Notes: generated from the letters alone by a model not told the origin. A DNA stretch of 11,006 nucleotides from Candidatus Methanophaga sp. GoMg3.2 (GCA_013180565.1 QBUN01000419.1:11158-22163), one strand, 5' to 3'. Positions 1-6,662 are shown, counted from the first letter of the stretch. Numbers and translations are program-made.

Positions 1-693
1 GAAATCTACAGGAGAAGCAGGCGTGACTTTCAGATCGAGCTCACGTAAAAGGAATCGATATGCCCTACTTATCTCCTTCTGCCCGACCCGAGACACATCC
101 CTGACTTCTTCCAGAGTTCGCGGCACACCATACTGCCTACAACTAACATACAAGATCGCAGAGGTTATTCCTTCTATGCTCCGCCCGCGAATTAGATGTT
201 TCTTCATTGCCTTCCTATATAGCATAGATGCCGCCTCACGGATATTTATCGGTAATCTAAGCGCACTTGCCATCCGATCTATCTCAGAAAGTGCAAAAAT
301 AAAGCTCCGCTCCGTTGTATTCGCAATGTGAGTCCACTGTTGCCTTTTCTTTAGCTTATATTGGCCCTGACCCGGTGAACTCCAGGTGACAAGTGTGCTA
401 AGGCCCTTGTCATGTATCCGATAAGTCATCGGTGCTCCAACCCTAGCCCTTTTTGACGCCTGCTCGGAATCAAAGGCTCGCCATTCCGGTCCAAGATCCA
501 CGATATTCTCGGCTATTACCAGTCCACAATCAGCACAGAAAAGCTCTGCTTTACCATAATCTCTTACCAAGTTCTTAGAGCCACACTCAGGGCATTCTTT
601 TAGCTTCTCTTCAGCGTCAGCTTTAGCTTTATCCCCTCTCCGTCTATTTCCATCATACTTCCCCTTTTCCTCAATACACTCTGGGGACACCAT
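1..693 (-). CDS. tfb: Transcription initiation factor B (TFB), C-terminus cut off by window edge
   Basis: This is the archaeal TFIIB homologue, which bridges TBP-bound promoter DNA and RNA polymerase. The frame is open from the ATG at 691-693 to base 1, giving 231 codons without a stop, so the second cyclin repeat is mostly missing. The N-terminal zinc ribbon is visible as C34-x2-C37 and C53-x2-C56, followed by the B-finger stretch GPEWRAFD (68-75). The conserved [17 protein letters not shown] stretch comes next, then cyclin repeat 1 with [16 protein letters not shown] and [12 protein letters not shown] motifs. The N-terminus before the ribbon is long and charged. The segment joining HDKGLST to the first cyclin repeat looks shorter than in TFBs I recall. 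An AAGGAG in the end of rnhB lies 14 bases before the ATG, and the 11-bp gap to rnhB suggests one transcript. Confidence 0.93.
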   Translation of the reverse strand, partial: MVSPECIEEKGKYDGNRRRGDKAKADAEEKLKECPECGSKNLVRDYGKAELFCADCGLVIAENIVDLGPEWRAFDSEQASKRARVGAPMTYRIHDKGLSTLVTWSSPGQGQYKLKKRQQWTHIANTTERSFIFALSEIDRMASALRLPINIREAASMLYRKAMKKHLIRGRSIEGITSAILYVSCRQYGVPRTLEEVRDVSRVGQKEISRAYRFLLRELDLKVTPASPVDF

Positions 694-704
694 TTTTATT
701 TACT

Positions 705-1337
705 TTACTCCTTAGGCATATATAAATGAACCGTTTTCCAAGATCGTCTCACGTAAGCGGGAATATTGTCCAGCTCTTTCCCTTTTAGTAGCCCTTTTAG
801 AAATTGAATGGTTTTCAGGTCCGCAGGGTATCCACTTCCTATCTCTGCTCCTATCTCCGTCTCAAGCACTCTTATAGATCTATCTCGGTGTACCTTTGCA
901 ACTATTGATGCTGCGCTGACAACGGGGTAGTGATCATCCGCTTTCCACTCAGAGATTATTCCGAGCTCCTTGACCCCCTTGTAGTTCGACTTAAGATTAG
1001 CCGCGAACCGCTCGGGCTTTACATCCGCAGCATCAACAAAAGCCCGGGCCGGCTGAAAATGGTTGATCACTTCGGAAAAGAGCTCGACCGTGATTTCATT
1101 TAAAGTACGCTCGTCTCTAGCTTTATCTATCTCGCTTGCAGTCATCTCCACGACATGAACCTCGGTCGCATCTTCTATAATTTTCGCTAGGTATTCTCTT
1201 CTCGAAGCGCTCAATCGCTTTGAATCTTTCACCCCGATCTCTTCCAGCCCATCATAATTTGAAACACCGGCAACAAACATAGACCCTATTACGGGGCCTC
1301 TACCAGCTTCGTCAACTCCTATCTCTTTTAGTTCCAT
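705..1337 (-). CDS. rnhB: Ribonuclease HII
   Basis: RNase HII cleaves the RNA strand of RNA-DNA hybrids and starts removal of single ribonucleotides misincorporated in DNA. The protein has 210 residues, normal for the archaeal enzyme. The active-site motif DEAGRG is at 9-14 (D9, E10). The other acidic ligands are likely D102 in AFVDAADV and D134 in KADDHYPVVSAASIVAKV, a strongly conserved family block. The ATG at 1335-1337 overlaps the end of the flavoprotein remnant by 10 bp, so translation may once have been coupled. tfb follows after 11 bp on the same strand. RNase HII is normally monomeric and cytoplasmic. Confidence 0.96.
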   Translation of the reverse strand: MELKEIGVDEAGRGPVIGSMFVAGVSNYDGLEEIGVKDSKRLSASRREYLAKIIEDATEVHVVEMTASEIDKARDERTLNEITVELFSEVINHFQPARAFVDAADVKPERFAANLKSNYKGVKELGIISEWKADDHYPVVSAASIVAKVHRDRSIRVLETEIGAEIGSGYPADLKTIQFLKGLLKGKELDNIPAYVRRSWKTVHLYMPKE

Positions 1338-1527
1338 CTATGCTTTTCCGTGATTCCCGTCATCTCTTCCGCTCCAAACTCTACCCTTTTAACTTCTTCC
1401 AGCTCATTTGATAATCCGCCGCATATCCCCTTATCAAGCACCAGTGTATCCAATCCGCTTCTGAAGCCAACATCCCCGCGGTTATTCCTGCGGGACCCGT
1501 TCCGACAACAATTAAATCTTTTTTCAT
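1328..1527 (-). pseudogene. Frameshifted, truncated FAD/NAD(P)-binding oxidoreductase remnant (thioredoxin reductase-like)
   Basis: From the ATG at 1525-1527 the minus strand encodes MKKDLIVVGTGPAGITAG, a Rossmann dinucleotide-binding start with GxGPAG, as in thioredoxin reductases and related flavoproteins. The frame then loses sense and stops at TAG 1381-1383 after 48 codons. Losing one base near 1462-1464 explains this: in the next frame the sequence continues as RSGLDTLVLDKGICGGLSNE, exactly what follows GPAG in this family (ARSG...TLVLEKG..GG). That frame runs to TAA at 1328-1330, inside rnhB. Even with the frame restored only about 66 residues are present against roughly 300 or more in intact enzymes, so it is both frameshifted and deleted. 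The tail VEFGAEEMTGI faintly resembles a later TrxR segment, which would fit an internal deletion. A sequencing error could explain the frameshift but not the short length. Confidence 0.75.
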
Positions 1528-1552
1528 AATCCCAACCACATGAAAATACGAT

Positions 1553-1582
1553 TATTTTATAAGCACGTACTTATTATAAATG
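1553..1582. promoter_or_regulatory. Divergent promoter region between tRNA-Val and the remnant-rnhB-tfb cluster
   Basis: TTTTATAAG (about 1555-1563) reads as TATA-like on both strands. On the minus strand its centre is about 30 bases from the remnant's ATG (1527), predicting an almost leaderless transcript. On the plus strand it lies about 30 bases before the tRNA-Val 5' end. A second AT-rich box, TTATTATAAA, sits nearer the tRNA. Between them TAAGCACGTACTTA (1560-1573) is a near-perfect palindrome and could be an operator. The TATA assignment is by eye. Confidence 0.45.
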
Positions 1583-1588
1583 CTCATA

Positions 1589-1661
1589 GGGCCCGTGGTC
1601 TAGTTGGAATGACGTCGCCTTGACATGGCGGAGGTCATGCGTTCAAATCGCATCGGGCCCA
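1589..1661 (+). tRNA. tRNA-Val (anticodon GAC)
   Basis: The 73 bases fold into a complete cloverleaf. The acceptor GGGCCCG pairs fully with CGGGCCC and the discriminator is A73. The D arm has GTC/GAC with the loop AGTTGGAA. The anticodon stem TCGCC/GGCGG holds the loop TTGACAT with GAC at 1622-1624. The T arm is ATGCG/CGCAT with the loop TTCAAAT. No CCA is encoded and no intron is seen. GAC reads GUC and GUU valine codons. Confidence 0.96.
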
Positions 1662-1735
1662 TACATAGTATCTGTAAAAGGGAAAGTGCAAGCAAAAGTC
1701 AAAGTACAACAGATGGCGACAATAAGTGTTTTTGT

Positions 1736-1774
1736 GGCTGTCTCACAATTGATTTTGAATTGTTGGAGAGCCCC
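1736..1774. repeat. Imperfect 15-bp inverted repeat (IS-end-like hairpin)
   Basis: GGCTGTCTCACAATT (1736-1750) and AATTGTTGGAGAGCC (1758-1772) form a 15-position stem with 12 Watson-Crick pairs, one G-T pair and two mismatches around a 7-base loop. It lies in the 131-bp gap between tRNA-Val and the 3' end of rpl21e. GGCTGTCTCA is typical of the terminal repeats of some insertion sequences, so this could be two abutted IS ends or a tiny MITE-like remnant. Neither side carries a strong T-tract, so an intrinsic terminator is less likely. The rest of 1662-1792 shows only a 24-codon open frame from 1714, with no ribosome-binding site. Confidence 0.55.
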
Positions 1775-1792
1775 TAAAAATCAGTAACAAAA

Positions 1793-2092
1793 TTAAGTCC
1801 CTCCTTTTTGCGGACTCAAATGTTCGGCGCGTATAAATAAATCCTTCTTCCGCTTCGAATCCGAAATCTCAACGATATACGCTCTCCCGCGCGTCCCTTT
1901 CACCTCGCCCGTCAAGCCGTGGAATCTATGATGTGGCATACCCTTATGAATGCTGGGATCTATACGGATGTGCACTTTCTCTCCGAGATCAAAGCTTTGG
2001 ATGGCTCTACTTATAGGGGACAATCCTCGCTCCCTCTTCCTTTTGCTCAACTTCTTCCTTGTTCTTTTCCTCTCTCCATGTGAACGTGGCAT
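1793..2092 (-). CDS. rpl21e: 50S ribosomal protein L21e
   Basis: This 99-residue basic protein matches archaeal/eukaryotic L21e, a large-subunit protein with no bacterial counterpart. Visible family features are the start MPRSHGERKRTRKKLS, the block RERGLSPISRAIQSFDLGEKVHIRIDPS (given here only as a guide at 21-48), the H-R-F-HG-TGEV turn near 54-65, and a C-terminal strand ending at AEHLSP. Length is normal. In many archaea rpl21e is followed by rpoF; here the 3' side is instead an inverted repeat and a convergent tRNA-Val. A TATA-like element at about 2126-2137 would drive a short leader of about 10-15 bases. Confidence 0.96.
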   Translation of the reverse strand: MPRSHGERKRTRKKLSKRKRERGLSPISRAIQSFDLGEKVHIRIDPSIHKGMPHHRFHGLTGEVKGTRGRAYIVEISDSKRKKDLFIRAEHLSPQKGGT

Positions 2093-2125
2093 CTCTTCTA
2101 CCTCTGCAAATAAATGATTCTTCTT

Positions 2126-2137
2126 CTATATATTTAT
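2126..2137 (-). promoter_or_regulatory. TATA-like box for rpl21e
   Basis: Read on the minus strand this is ATAAATATATAG. Its centre is about 39 bases from the rpl21e ATG, which places the start about 10-15 bases upstream of the gene. It is distinct from, and about 17 bases away from, the box serving the divergent HMG-CoA reductase gene. Confidence 0.5.
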
Positions 2138-2145
2138 GTTTGTGT

Positions 2146-2154
2146 TTTTTATAC
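2146..2154 (+). promoter_or_regulatory. TATA-like box for HMG-CoA reductase, predicting a leaderless mRNA
   Basis: TTTTTATAC is centred about 26 bases before the ATG at 2176, the usual archaeal TATA-to-start distance. No Shine-Dalgarno sequence is present at a normal spacing from this ATG. Together these suggest transcription starting at or within a few bases of the start codon. Confidence 0.5.
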
Positions 2155-2175
2155 GAAAAGGCCTAAATTTTTATT

Positions 2176-3468
2176 ATGAGAAAGATGAGAACATCGCGAA
2201 TATCTGGTTTTTATAAGCTAAGAGTAGAAGAGCGATTAGAGAAGCTAAGCGATTTTGCAGATCTAACAGAAGATGAGCTAAAAGTACTTGGCAATACAGG
2301 GGCACTCGGAGAGATAGCGGACAGAATGATAGAGAACGTTGTTGGCACCATGCCATTGCCGGTAGGAATTGCCGTGAATTTCGTTATCAATGGCAAAGAT
2401 CATCTGATACCAATGGCAATAGAAGAGCCGTCAGTGGTAGCAGCAGCAAGCAATGCGGCAAAAATCGCACGGCAAAAGGGTGGGTTTCAGGCAGGTTCCA
2501 CGGACCCGATAATGATCGGGCAGATACAGGTGACTGGCGTTTCCGATCCGGCATCTGCGAGATTCACCATTCTCACACATAAGCAAGAGATTTTAGACAG
2601 TGCAAATGAAAATGACCCTGTGCTTGTGAGCCTTGGTGGCGGTGCGAAAGACCTCGAGGTAGAGGTCATTGATACGCTTGCAGGTCCCATGGTGATAGTC
2701 CATCTTTTAGTCAACGTTAAGGACGCGATGGGCGCGAATGCGGTAAATACTATGGCTGAAGCGGTTGCACCATTTATTGAGCAACTCACGGCAGGCAAAG
2801 TGAATCTGCGAATCATTTCTAATCTAGCAACGCACAGATTAGCATTTGCACGTGCGGTTTTTGCAAAAGACGACATCGGTGGCGAGGATGTTGTTGATGG
2901 TGTCATCAGCGCGTACCTGCTTGCAAAGTCCGATCCGTACAGATGTGCAACCCATAACAAGGGTATAATGAATGGTATAGACCCGGTTGTAATAGCCACA
3001 GGTAACGATTTCCGCGCGATTGAGGCGGGCGCACATTCGTACGCCAGTATTACCGGGCAATATCTACCATTAACCAAATGGGAAAAGGATAAGAACCAGG
3101 ATCTGGTTGGTACTATTGAACTGCCCATTGCGGTCGGCCTTGTTGGTGGTGCCACAACGGTTCATCCGACAGCGAAGATAAATGTCAAGATACTTGGTGT
3201 GAAGACGGCAAACGAGCTTGCGGAAATCATCGCCGCTGTGGGTCTAGCGCAGAATTTCGCGGCACTGCGCGCTTTAGCAACTGAAGGCATTCAACGTGGG
3301 CATATGTCCTTACATGCAAGGAACGTCGCCATAGCAGCCGGTGCGAAGGGTGAAATGATAGATAAGGTAGTGGAAGTTATGGTGAGGGAGAAGAAGGTGA
3401 GAATTGATAGGGCGAAGGAAGTGCTATCGGAACTTTTTACATCCACTGGAGATAATGTTCACGTATAA
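2176..3468 (+). CDS. hmgA: 3-hydroxy-3-methylglutaryl-CoA reductase, class II (bacterial type)
   Basis: The enzyme reduces HMG-CoA to mevalonate, the committed step toward the isoprenoid chains of archaeal lipids. At 430 residues it matches class II enzymes (Pseudomonas mevalonii, Archaeoglobus) and not the usual archaeal class I form. Catalytic residues can be placed by the P. mevalonii spacing: E83 in AIEEPSV, K262 in HNKGIMNG, D278 in ATGNDFR, and H380 in SLHARN. Other blocks are SRISGFYKL (7-15), GIAVNF (64-69), DAMGAN (183-188), [10 protein letters not shown] (322-331) and [12 protein letters not shown] (366-377). Class II enzymes in Archaeoglobales and Thermoplasmatales are classically attributed to transfer from bacteria; the same may hold here. 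Class I enzymes generally use NADPH while class II members vary, so cofactor cannot be read from this. The 3' end overlaps the convergent metallo-beta-lactamase gene by 32 bp. Confidence 0.96.
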   Translation: MRKMRTSRISGFYKLRVEERLEKLSDFADLTEDELKVLGNTGALGEIADRMIENVVGTMPLPVGIAVNFVINGKDHLIPMAIEEPSVVAAASNAAKIARQKGGFQAGSTDPIMIGQIQVTGVSDPASARFTILTHKQEILDSANENDPVLVSLGGGAKDLEVEVIDTLAGPMVIVHLLVNVKDAMGANAVNTMAEAVAPFIEQLTAGKVNLRIISNLATHRLAFARAVFAKDDIGGEDVVDGVISAYLLAKSDPYRCATHNKGIMNGIDPVVIATGNDFRAIEAGAHSYASITGQYLPLTKWEKDKNQDLVGTIELPIAVGLVGGATTVHPTAKINVKILGVKTANELAEIIAAVGLAQNFAALRALATEGIQRGHMSLHARNVAIAAGAKGEMIDKVVEVMVREKKVRIDRAKEVLSELFTSTGDNVHV

Positions 3469-4090
3469 AATCGTAATTCATTTTGACGTTACTTCGCCCT
3501 TTTAGTATCGCTCCATGTCCGGGCAGCAGAAGCTCGGTATCCAGTGTCGAAATCGTATTAATAGAGTTTATCAGCGCTTCAGTGTTACCAAATGGCAAAT
3601 CTGTTCGCCCTATGCCTTTGTCAAATACCAAATCGCCCGAAATCAGTGTCTTCTTATCCACAGCGTAAAAGCAAATGCTCTCTGGTGAATGCCCTGGTGT
3701 ATGCAGTATCCTCAACTCGGTGTGCTCTAAACTATCCTCAAACACAAAATCCACCTTGAATTTCTTTGCTTCTATGCCTAAAACACGCGATGCTGCCTCT
3801 AATAGCATGTCACGATATTCCCATTGTGACGAATGTACCGCAACTTTAGCACCGGAAACATCTTTAAGTGCTGCTGTTGCGTCACAATGGTCAGGATGTA
3901 GATGCGTAATTGCTATAACATCTACTTCTTTGGGGGCTATGCCATCTTCCTGCATCTCTTTGAGTAGCAGTCCAAGGTAATTCCCCAGTCCCGGATCTAT
4001 AAGGACTGTTTGTTCACCCCTTATCACGTACGTGTTTGCATCAAGCACGCCCTTCTCTCTGTACCAGTACACGCCATCTTGAAGTTTCAT
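3437..4090 (-). CDS. Metallo-beta-lactamase-fold hydrolase (glyoxalase II-like)
   Basis: This 217-residue soluble protein has the full metal site of the MBL superfamily: THLHPDHCD gives H63, H65, D67 and H68; H134 lies in TPGHS, D153 in SGDLVF, and H192 in LPGHG. A two-metal hydrolase is therefore likely. The overall shape resembles glyoxalase II / MBL proteins that cleave thioesters or similar bonds, but the substrate cannot be read from the sequence. There is no signal peptide or membrane segment. Its last 32 bp are shared antisense with the end of HMG-CoA reductase, and transcription is independent of metVF. No good Shine-Dalgarno precedes the ATG; a TATA-like box at 4117-4124 would leave only a very short leader. 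Confidence 0.88.
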   Translation of the reverse strand: MKLQDGVYWYREKGVLDANTYVIRGEQTVLIDPGLGNYLGLLLKEMQEDGIAPKEVDVIAITHLHPDHCDATAALKDVSGAKVAVHSSQWEYRDMLLEAASRVLGIEAKKFKVDFVFEDSLEHTELRILHTPGHSPESICFYAVDKKTLISGDLVFDKGIGRTDLPFGNTEALINSINTISTLDTELLLPGHGAILKGRSNVKMNYDFIREHYLQWM

Positions 4091-4116
4091 GTTCTTACTT
4101 TAAAAATATAAGTGGG

Positions 4117-4124
4117 TTATATAG
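4117..4124 (-). promoter_or_regulatory. TATA-like box for the MBL-fold gene
   Basis: CTATATAA on the minus strand is centred about 31 bases before the ATG at 4090, predicting a start at about 4095. It lies inside a small inverted repeat (GGTTA-TATAG-TAACC on the plus strand), which might be a regulator site or coincidence of an AT-rich core. Confidence 0.45.
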
Positions 4125-4131
4125 TAACCTA

Positions 4132-4179
4132 AGTGGAGTACGGGTGCTGATGTTGAAAGCTGATGGCCCTACGTCCACT
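4132..4179. other. Interrupted 12-bp stem-loop in the MBL-metF intergenic region
   Basis: AGTGGA (4132-4137) pairs with TCCACT (4174-4179). After a bulged G4173, GTA pairs with TAC, and after a bulged C4141, GGG pairs with CCC. The enclosed 22-base loop contains GCTGATG twice, separated by six bases. This sits between the metF terminator and the MBL promoter, where no coding frame is evident. It may be a structured RNA, a regulator site or a terminator of unknown direction. The box-like TGATG and CTGA words recall C/D-box guide RNAs, but their order and spacing do not fit that class. Confidence 0.35.
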
Positions 4180-4211
4180 ATGAGCATGTGGATAAGGTCT
4201 CGAAAATAAAT

Positions 4212-4244
4212 AAAAAAAGAAAGAGGTAAAAAATAGTCCTCTTT
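4212..4244 (-). terminator. Hairpin plus U-tract after metF
   Basis: On the minus strand AAAGAGG and CCTCTTT (4238-4244 and 4220-4226) form a 7-bp stem around an 11-base loop. It is followed after one base pair step by seven consecutive Ts (4218-4212). The stem starts at the metF stop codon. T-tracts alone terminate archaeal RNA polymerase, so this is a plausible end for the metV-metF transcript. Confidence 0.6.
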
Positions 4245-5165
4245 TTATTCCATTAGTTTCTTAAGTGGTGGTATTATCCGTGGATACCCAACGGCCATCA
4301 TGTGACATCCGGCAGCCGGTGTTCCTTTTAGATGTTCCAGGAACCCGGTAAAGAATTCTATGTTTACCCTATCAACCTCTTCCTTCTTCTTCTCCTTGTC
4401 CTTTATCGCTTTCGTCGCCCTCATAGCCTCCAGATAATCCGGTGGCACATCTACACCCGCGACATATTTATCGAAGAAATCCGCCTGTCCGAAAGTCCTT
4501 GCCGGGAATATCCCTACCAGAATCGGGACGTCTACCTTCCCCAACTCGTCAAAGAACTTATCCAGAACGTCAGTGTAGTAAACGACCTGCGTTTGTAGGT
4601 ATTCCACGCCGGCATTTATCTTCCTCTTCACTTTTCCCACTTCTGCCTTCAAGTGTGCCGCACCAGGTGCCGCAGCACCGCCCACATGCAGTTTCGGTGG
4701 GTTATGTATCTCATTACCACCAAGGTCTTTGCCATCATCTACCATCGTCCGTATCAGCTTTATAAGCGTGGTTGAGTCCAGGTCGAATACCGGCTTTGCA
4801 TCTGGCGTATCACCCAGAGATACATGATCGCCCGCTAACGCCAGGATATTCTTCAATCCTAAGGCACCTGCGCCAAGCACGTCTGATAGAAGCGCCATAC
4901 GATTCCTGTCCGAACACCTCAACTGGTAAACGCATTCCATACCCGTCTCTTTCTGGATTAGATATGACGCTGCCATACTGTTAACATAAGCGAAACTCTG
5001 CGGATTGTCCGTCACGTTACAGGCTACTACCATACCCACCAACTCTCTTGCCATCTCAATCGGCTCGTTGACATCACCCGCTTTCTCCGGCTCTAACTCG
5101 CCTGTGAAGACGTACTCCCCCTCTCTCAACTCTCTCATCAAATCACTATAAACTTCGTCACCCAT
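4245..5165 (-). CDS. metF: Methylenetetrahydrofolate reductase-family protein MetF
   Basis: MetF interconverts methylene- and methyl-pterin with a flavin in a TIM barrel. The 306 residues carry the family landmarks: TGELEPEK (21-28) with the likely catalytic E23, ACNVTDNPQS (48-57), YQLRCSDRNR (80-89), the GALGLKNILALAGD flavin-side loop ending at D113, and a C-terminal block near GYPRIIPPLKKL. metV lies directly upstream on the same strand, 19 bp away, with a strong AGGAGGGG ribosome-binding site in the gap. MetF-MetV pairs form the reductase of many acetogens. In ANME-1 archaea, which lack the F420-dependent Mer, MetF has been proposed to do the Mer step; here the carrier would then be a methanopterin rather than folate. 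The electron donor and in vivo direction cannot be read from sequence. Confidence 0.93.
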   Translation of the reverse strand: MGDEVYSDLMRELREGEYVFTGELEPEKAGDVNEPIEMARELVGMVVACNVTDNPQSFAYVNSMAASYLIQKETGMECVYQLRCSDRNRMALLSDVLGAGALGLKNILALAGDHVSLGDTPDAKPVFDLDSTTLIKLIRTMVDDGKDLGGNEIHNPPKLHVGGAAAPGAAHLKAEVGKVKRKINAGVEYLQTQVVYYTDVLDKFFDELGKVDVPILVGIFPARTFGQADFFDKYVAGVDVPPDYLEAMRATKAIKDKEKKKEEVDRVNIEFFTGFLEHLKGTPAAGCHMMAVGYPRIIPPLKKLME

Positions 5166-5184
5166 TTTTTTTTATCCCCCTCCT

Positions 5185-5943
5185 TTACTCATCAAGCTTT
5201 GGCTTCGGACCGAATGTAACAGCCATCATTCCTTTCATAGCATCTATACCGGCAGCTAGACCAATCTTTACTGGCTCTTCCATCTCGAACAGACGTGGTC
5301 TCTTTGTTTTACTCCATTGATGTGGGTCTCGTATACTTGTGAATTTATCGAGTTCGTCAAGTTTCTCCATTCGCTCATATATCTTCACCCAGGCGCAGTC
5401 CTTATTCTCGTCTATTTCACATTTATTACCCTCTCGCACTCCACCACAAGGACCATTCATCAATCCCTTTCCGCACGAAGTCAAAGGACAGATACCCGCT
5501 GTTTTGCCTAATTCACACATCCCACATGACAGACATGTCTCCTTGAGATGGATAGGTCCACCACCAACATTCCCTAGTGTATCGTTTGCCGGTATTACGG
5601 ACTTCGAAATACCCATTTTCTCGTCCATGTATTCGGTCACTATTTGTACACCCTCACCACAACTCATTAGTAAAAGAGCATCGCAATTCTCAAGCTCTTT
5701 TCTGTTCTTTTCCAGAAATACCCCACTCTTATCAATTTCACAAGCTTGAATACTGAACGGCAGTGGCATTTTGAAGACATCCTTGCCTTCTTTCGTAAGT
5801 TTATCCGCCATGTCAGTTACCGCTTTTTTATCGCCTGTACGATAGAATGTAGCACATCCACCACAGCCCATTACTACTACCTTCTGTTTTCCCCCGAGAT
5901 AACCCAAAATCTCTTCCATAGGCTTTTGCTCTTCCGCAATCAT
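5185..5943 (-). CDS. metV: MetV: zinc/iron-sulfur partner protein of MetF (MTHFR C-terminal domain family)
   Basis: This 252-residue protein matches the cysteine-rich MTHFR C-terminal family called MetV when separate from MetF. The N-terminal part has a GCGGC motif (C27, C30), then C68, C87 and C95 around an alpha/beta segment. The second part has a dense cluster: CLSCGMC (137-143), C152, C157, GPCGG (C166), C175 and C183. These can hold Fe-S clusters and/or zinc. In acetogen MetVF complexes MetV is needed for a functional MetF and links it to electron donors. The ATG at 5941-5943 has GGAGG seven bases upstream, and a TATA-like box lies about 40 bases further. It is the first gene of the metV-metF operon. 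Confidence 0.9.
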   Translation of the reverse strand: MIAEEQKPMEEILGYLGGKQKVVVMGCGGCATFYRTGDKKAVTDMADKLTKEGKDVFKMPLPFSIQACEIDKSGVFLEKNRKELENCDALLLMSCGEGVQIVTEYMDEKMGISKSVIPANDTLGNVGGGPIHLKETCLSCGMCELGKTAGICPLTSCGKGLMNGPCGGVREGNKCEIDENKDCAWVKIYERMEKLDELDKFTSIRDPHQWSKTKRPRLFEMEEPVKIGLAAGIDAMKGMMAVTFGPKPKLDE

Positions 5944-5963
5944 ATTATAACCTCCATTAATTA

Positions 5964-5991
5964 TCCGGAGAACCGGAAGCTATATAAATGT
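5964..5991 (-). promoter_or_regulatory. metV promoter with an adjacent palindrome
   Basis: On the minus strand CATTTATATAGC (about 5979-5990) is a good TATA-like box, followed directly by TCCGG-TTCT-CCGGA (5964-5977), a perfect 5-bp inverted repeat. The predicted start is near 5958, so the palindrome would occupy about -7 to -20, where a bound protein could block polymerase. The CcdA gene ends only about 20 bp upstream, at 6012. Confidence 0.5.
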
Positions 5992-6011
5992 TTCTATTTT
6001 TGCGCCCTGGC

Positions 6012-6662
6012 CTACAAATTAGCATTCATGAACAAAAGCATGTACAGCCCTATCAGCACCAGTATGACTCCCGAAATCCTTTTAATTATCACACTGTACT
6101 TATTAAGCGGTTTTAATGTGAATTGAGAGATATATGCAAGTGCAAGTAGCGGTATCCCCAATCCAAGCGAATAGATAGCTAAAAGAATGGCTCCATAGAG
6201 TATGTTGCCCTCCACAGCCACAATCGCAAGTATCGCTCCTAGTATTGGACCGACACAGGGAATCCAGATAATGCCCAGTGAAAAGCCGAACATAAGACCT
6301 CCCGCGGTACTTCCCGCGTTTGTCATCGAAAATTTCGGGCTTAGCCTTGTGTTTGGTATAATCCTGCGGATATTTTGCGCTATTACATCAAAGAGCATAC
6401 AGAGCCCCAAAAATATGATTACTACCCCCCCTATGGTATAAAGCATAGTTTGATATTGTTGAAATACCGATCCAAAGGCAGAAGCAAGCACCCCCATCAG
6501 AGTAAATGAAGTGGATAGCCCGATAACGATTGTAATTGGCATATATTTGCCCGATTTAGTCGAATATGCCGCGATTAACGGGAGCACGGGGAGTATACAA
6601 GGTGAGAAAACGCTTAATATGCCAGCCGATAAGGCGATAAGTGGTAGCGGAACATCAATCAT
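6012..6662 (-). CDS. ccdA: CcdA / DsbD-beta-type membrane thiol-disulfide transporter
   Basis: CcdA-type proteins carry reducing equivalents from cytoplasmic thioredoxin across the membrane through two cysteines. About six hydrophobic segments are visible, with the paired cysteines in FSPCILPVLP and WIPCVGPILG, one per symmetry half. I place the start at ATG 6660-6662: it overlaps the TGA of the upstream thioredoxin gene as ATGA and has GGAGGAG nine bases before it. The longer frame from 6686 would add eight residues encoded by that ribosome-binding site. From 6662 the protein has 216 residues, usual for stand-alone CcdA. Coupling to a secreted thioredoxin makes the pair look like DsbD split into beta and gamma parts. 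Substrates may include apocytochromes c, but no ccm gene is in the window. Confidence 0.92.
   Translation of the reverse strand: MIDVPLPLIALSAGILSVFSPCILPVLPLIAAYSTKSGKYMPITIVIGLSTSFTLMGVLASAFGSVFQQYQTMLYTIGGVVIIFLGLCMLFDVIAQNIRRIIPNTRLSPKFSMTNAGSTAGGLMFGFSLGIIWIPCVGPILGAILAIVAVEGNILYGAILLAIYSLGLGIPLLALAYISQFTLKPLNKYSVIIKRISGVILVLIGLYMLLFMNANL

Noticed and set aside
23..331. Plus-strand open frame of about 102 codons at the left edge
   Set aside because: It lies antisense to a clear TFB frame with zinc ribbon and cyclin-repeat motifs; the plus product shows no recognisable domain.
1714..1788. 24-codon plus-strand frame starting at 1714 after tRNA-Val
   Set aside because: No ribosome-binding site, passes through the inverted repeat, and no recognisable sequence.
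2487..3155. Minus-strand open frame of about 222 codons inside the HMG-CoA reductase gene
   Set aside because: It is a shadow of a gene with all catalytic motifs; its own translation is low-complexity Ser/Thr/Ile-rich without motifs.
4145..4166. C/D-box guide RNA at the repeated GCTGATG words
   Set aside because: C and D boxes are not in the required order or spacing; D-like and C-like words overlap each other.
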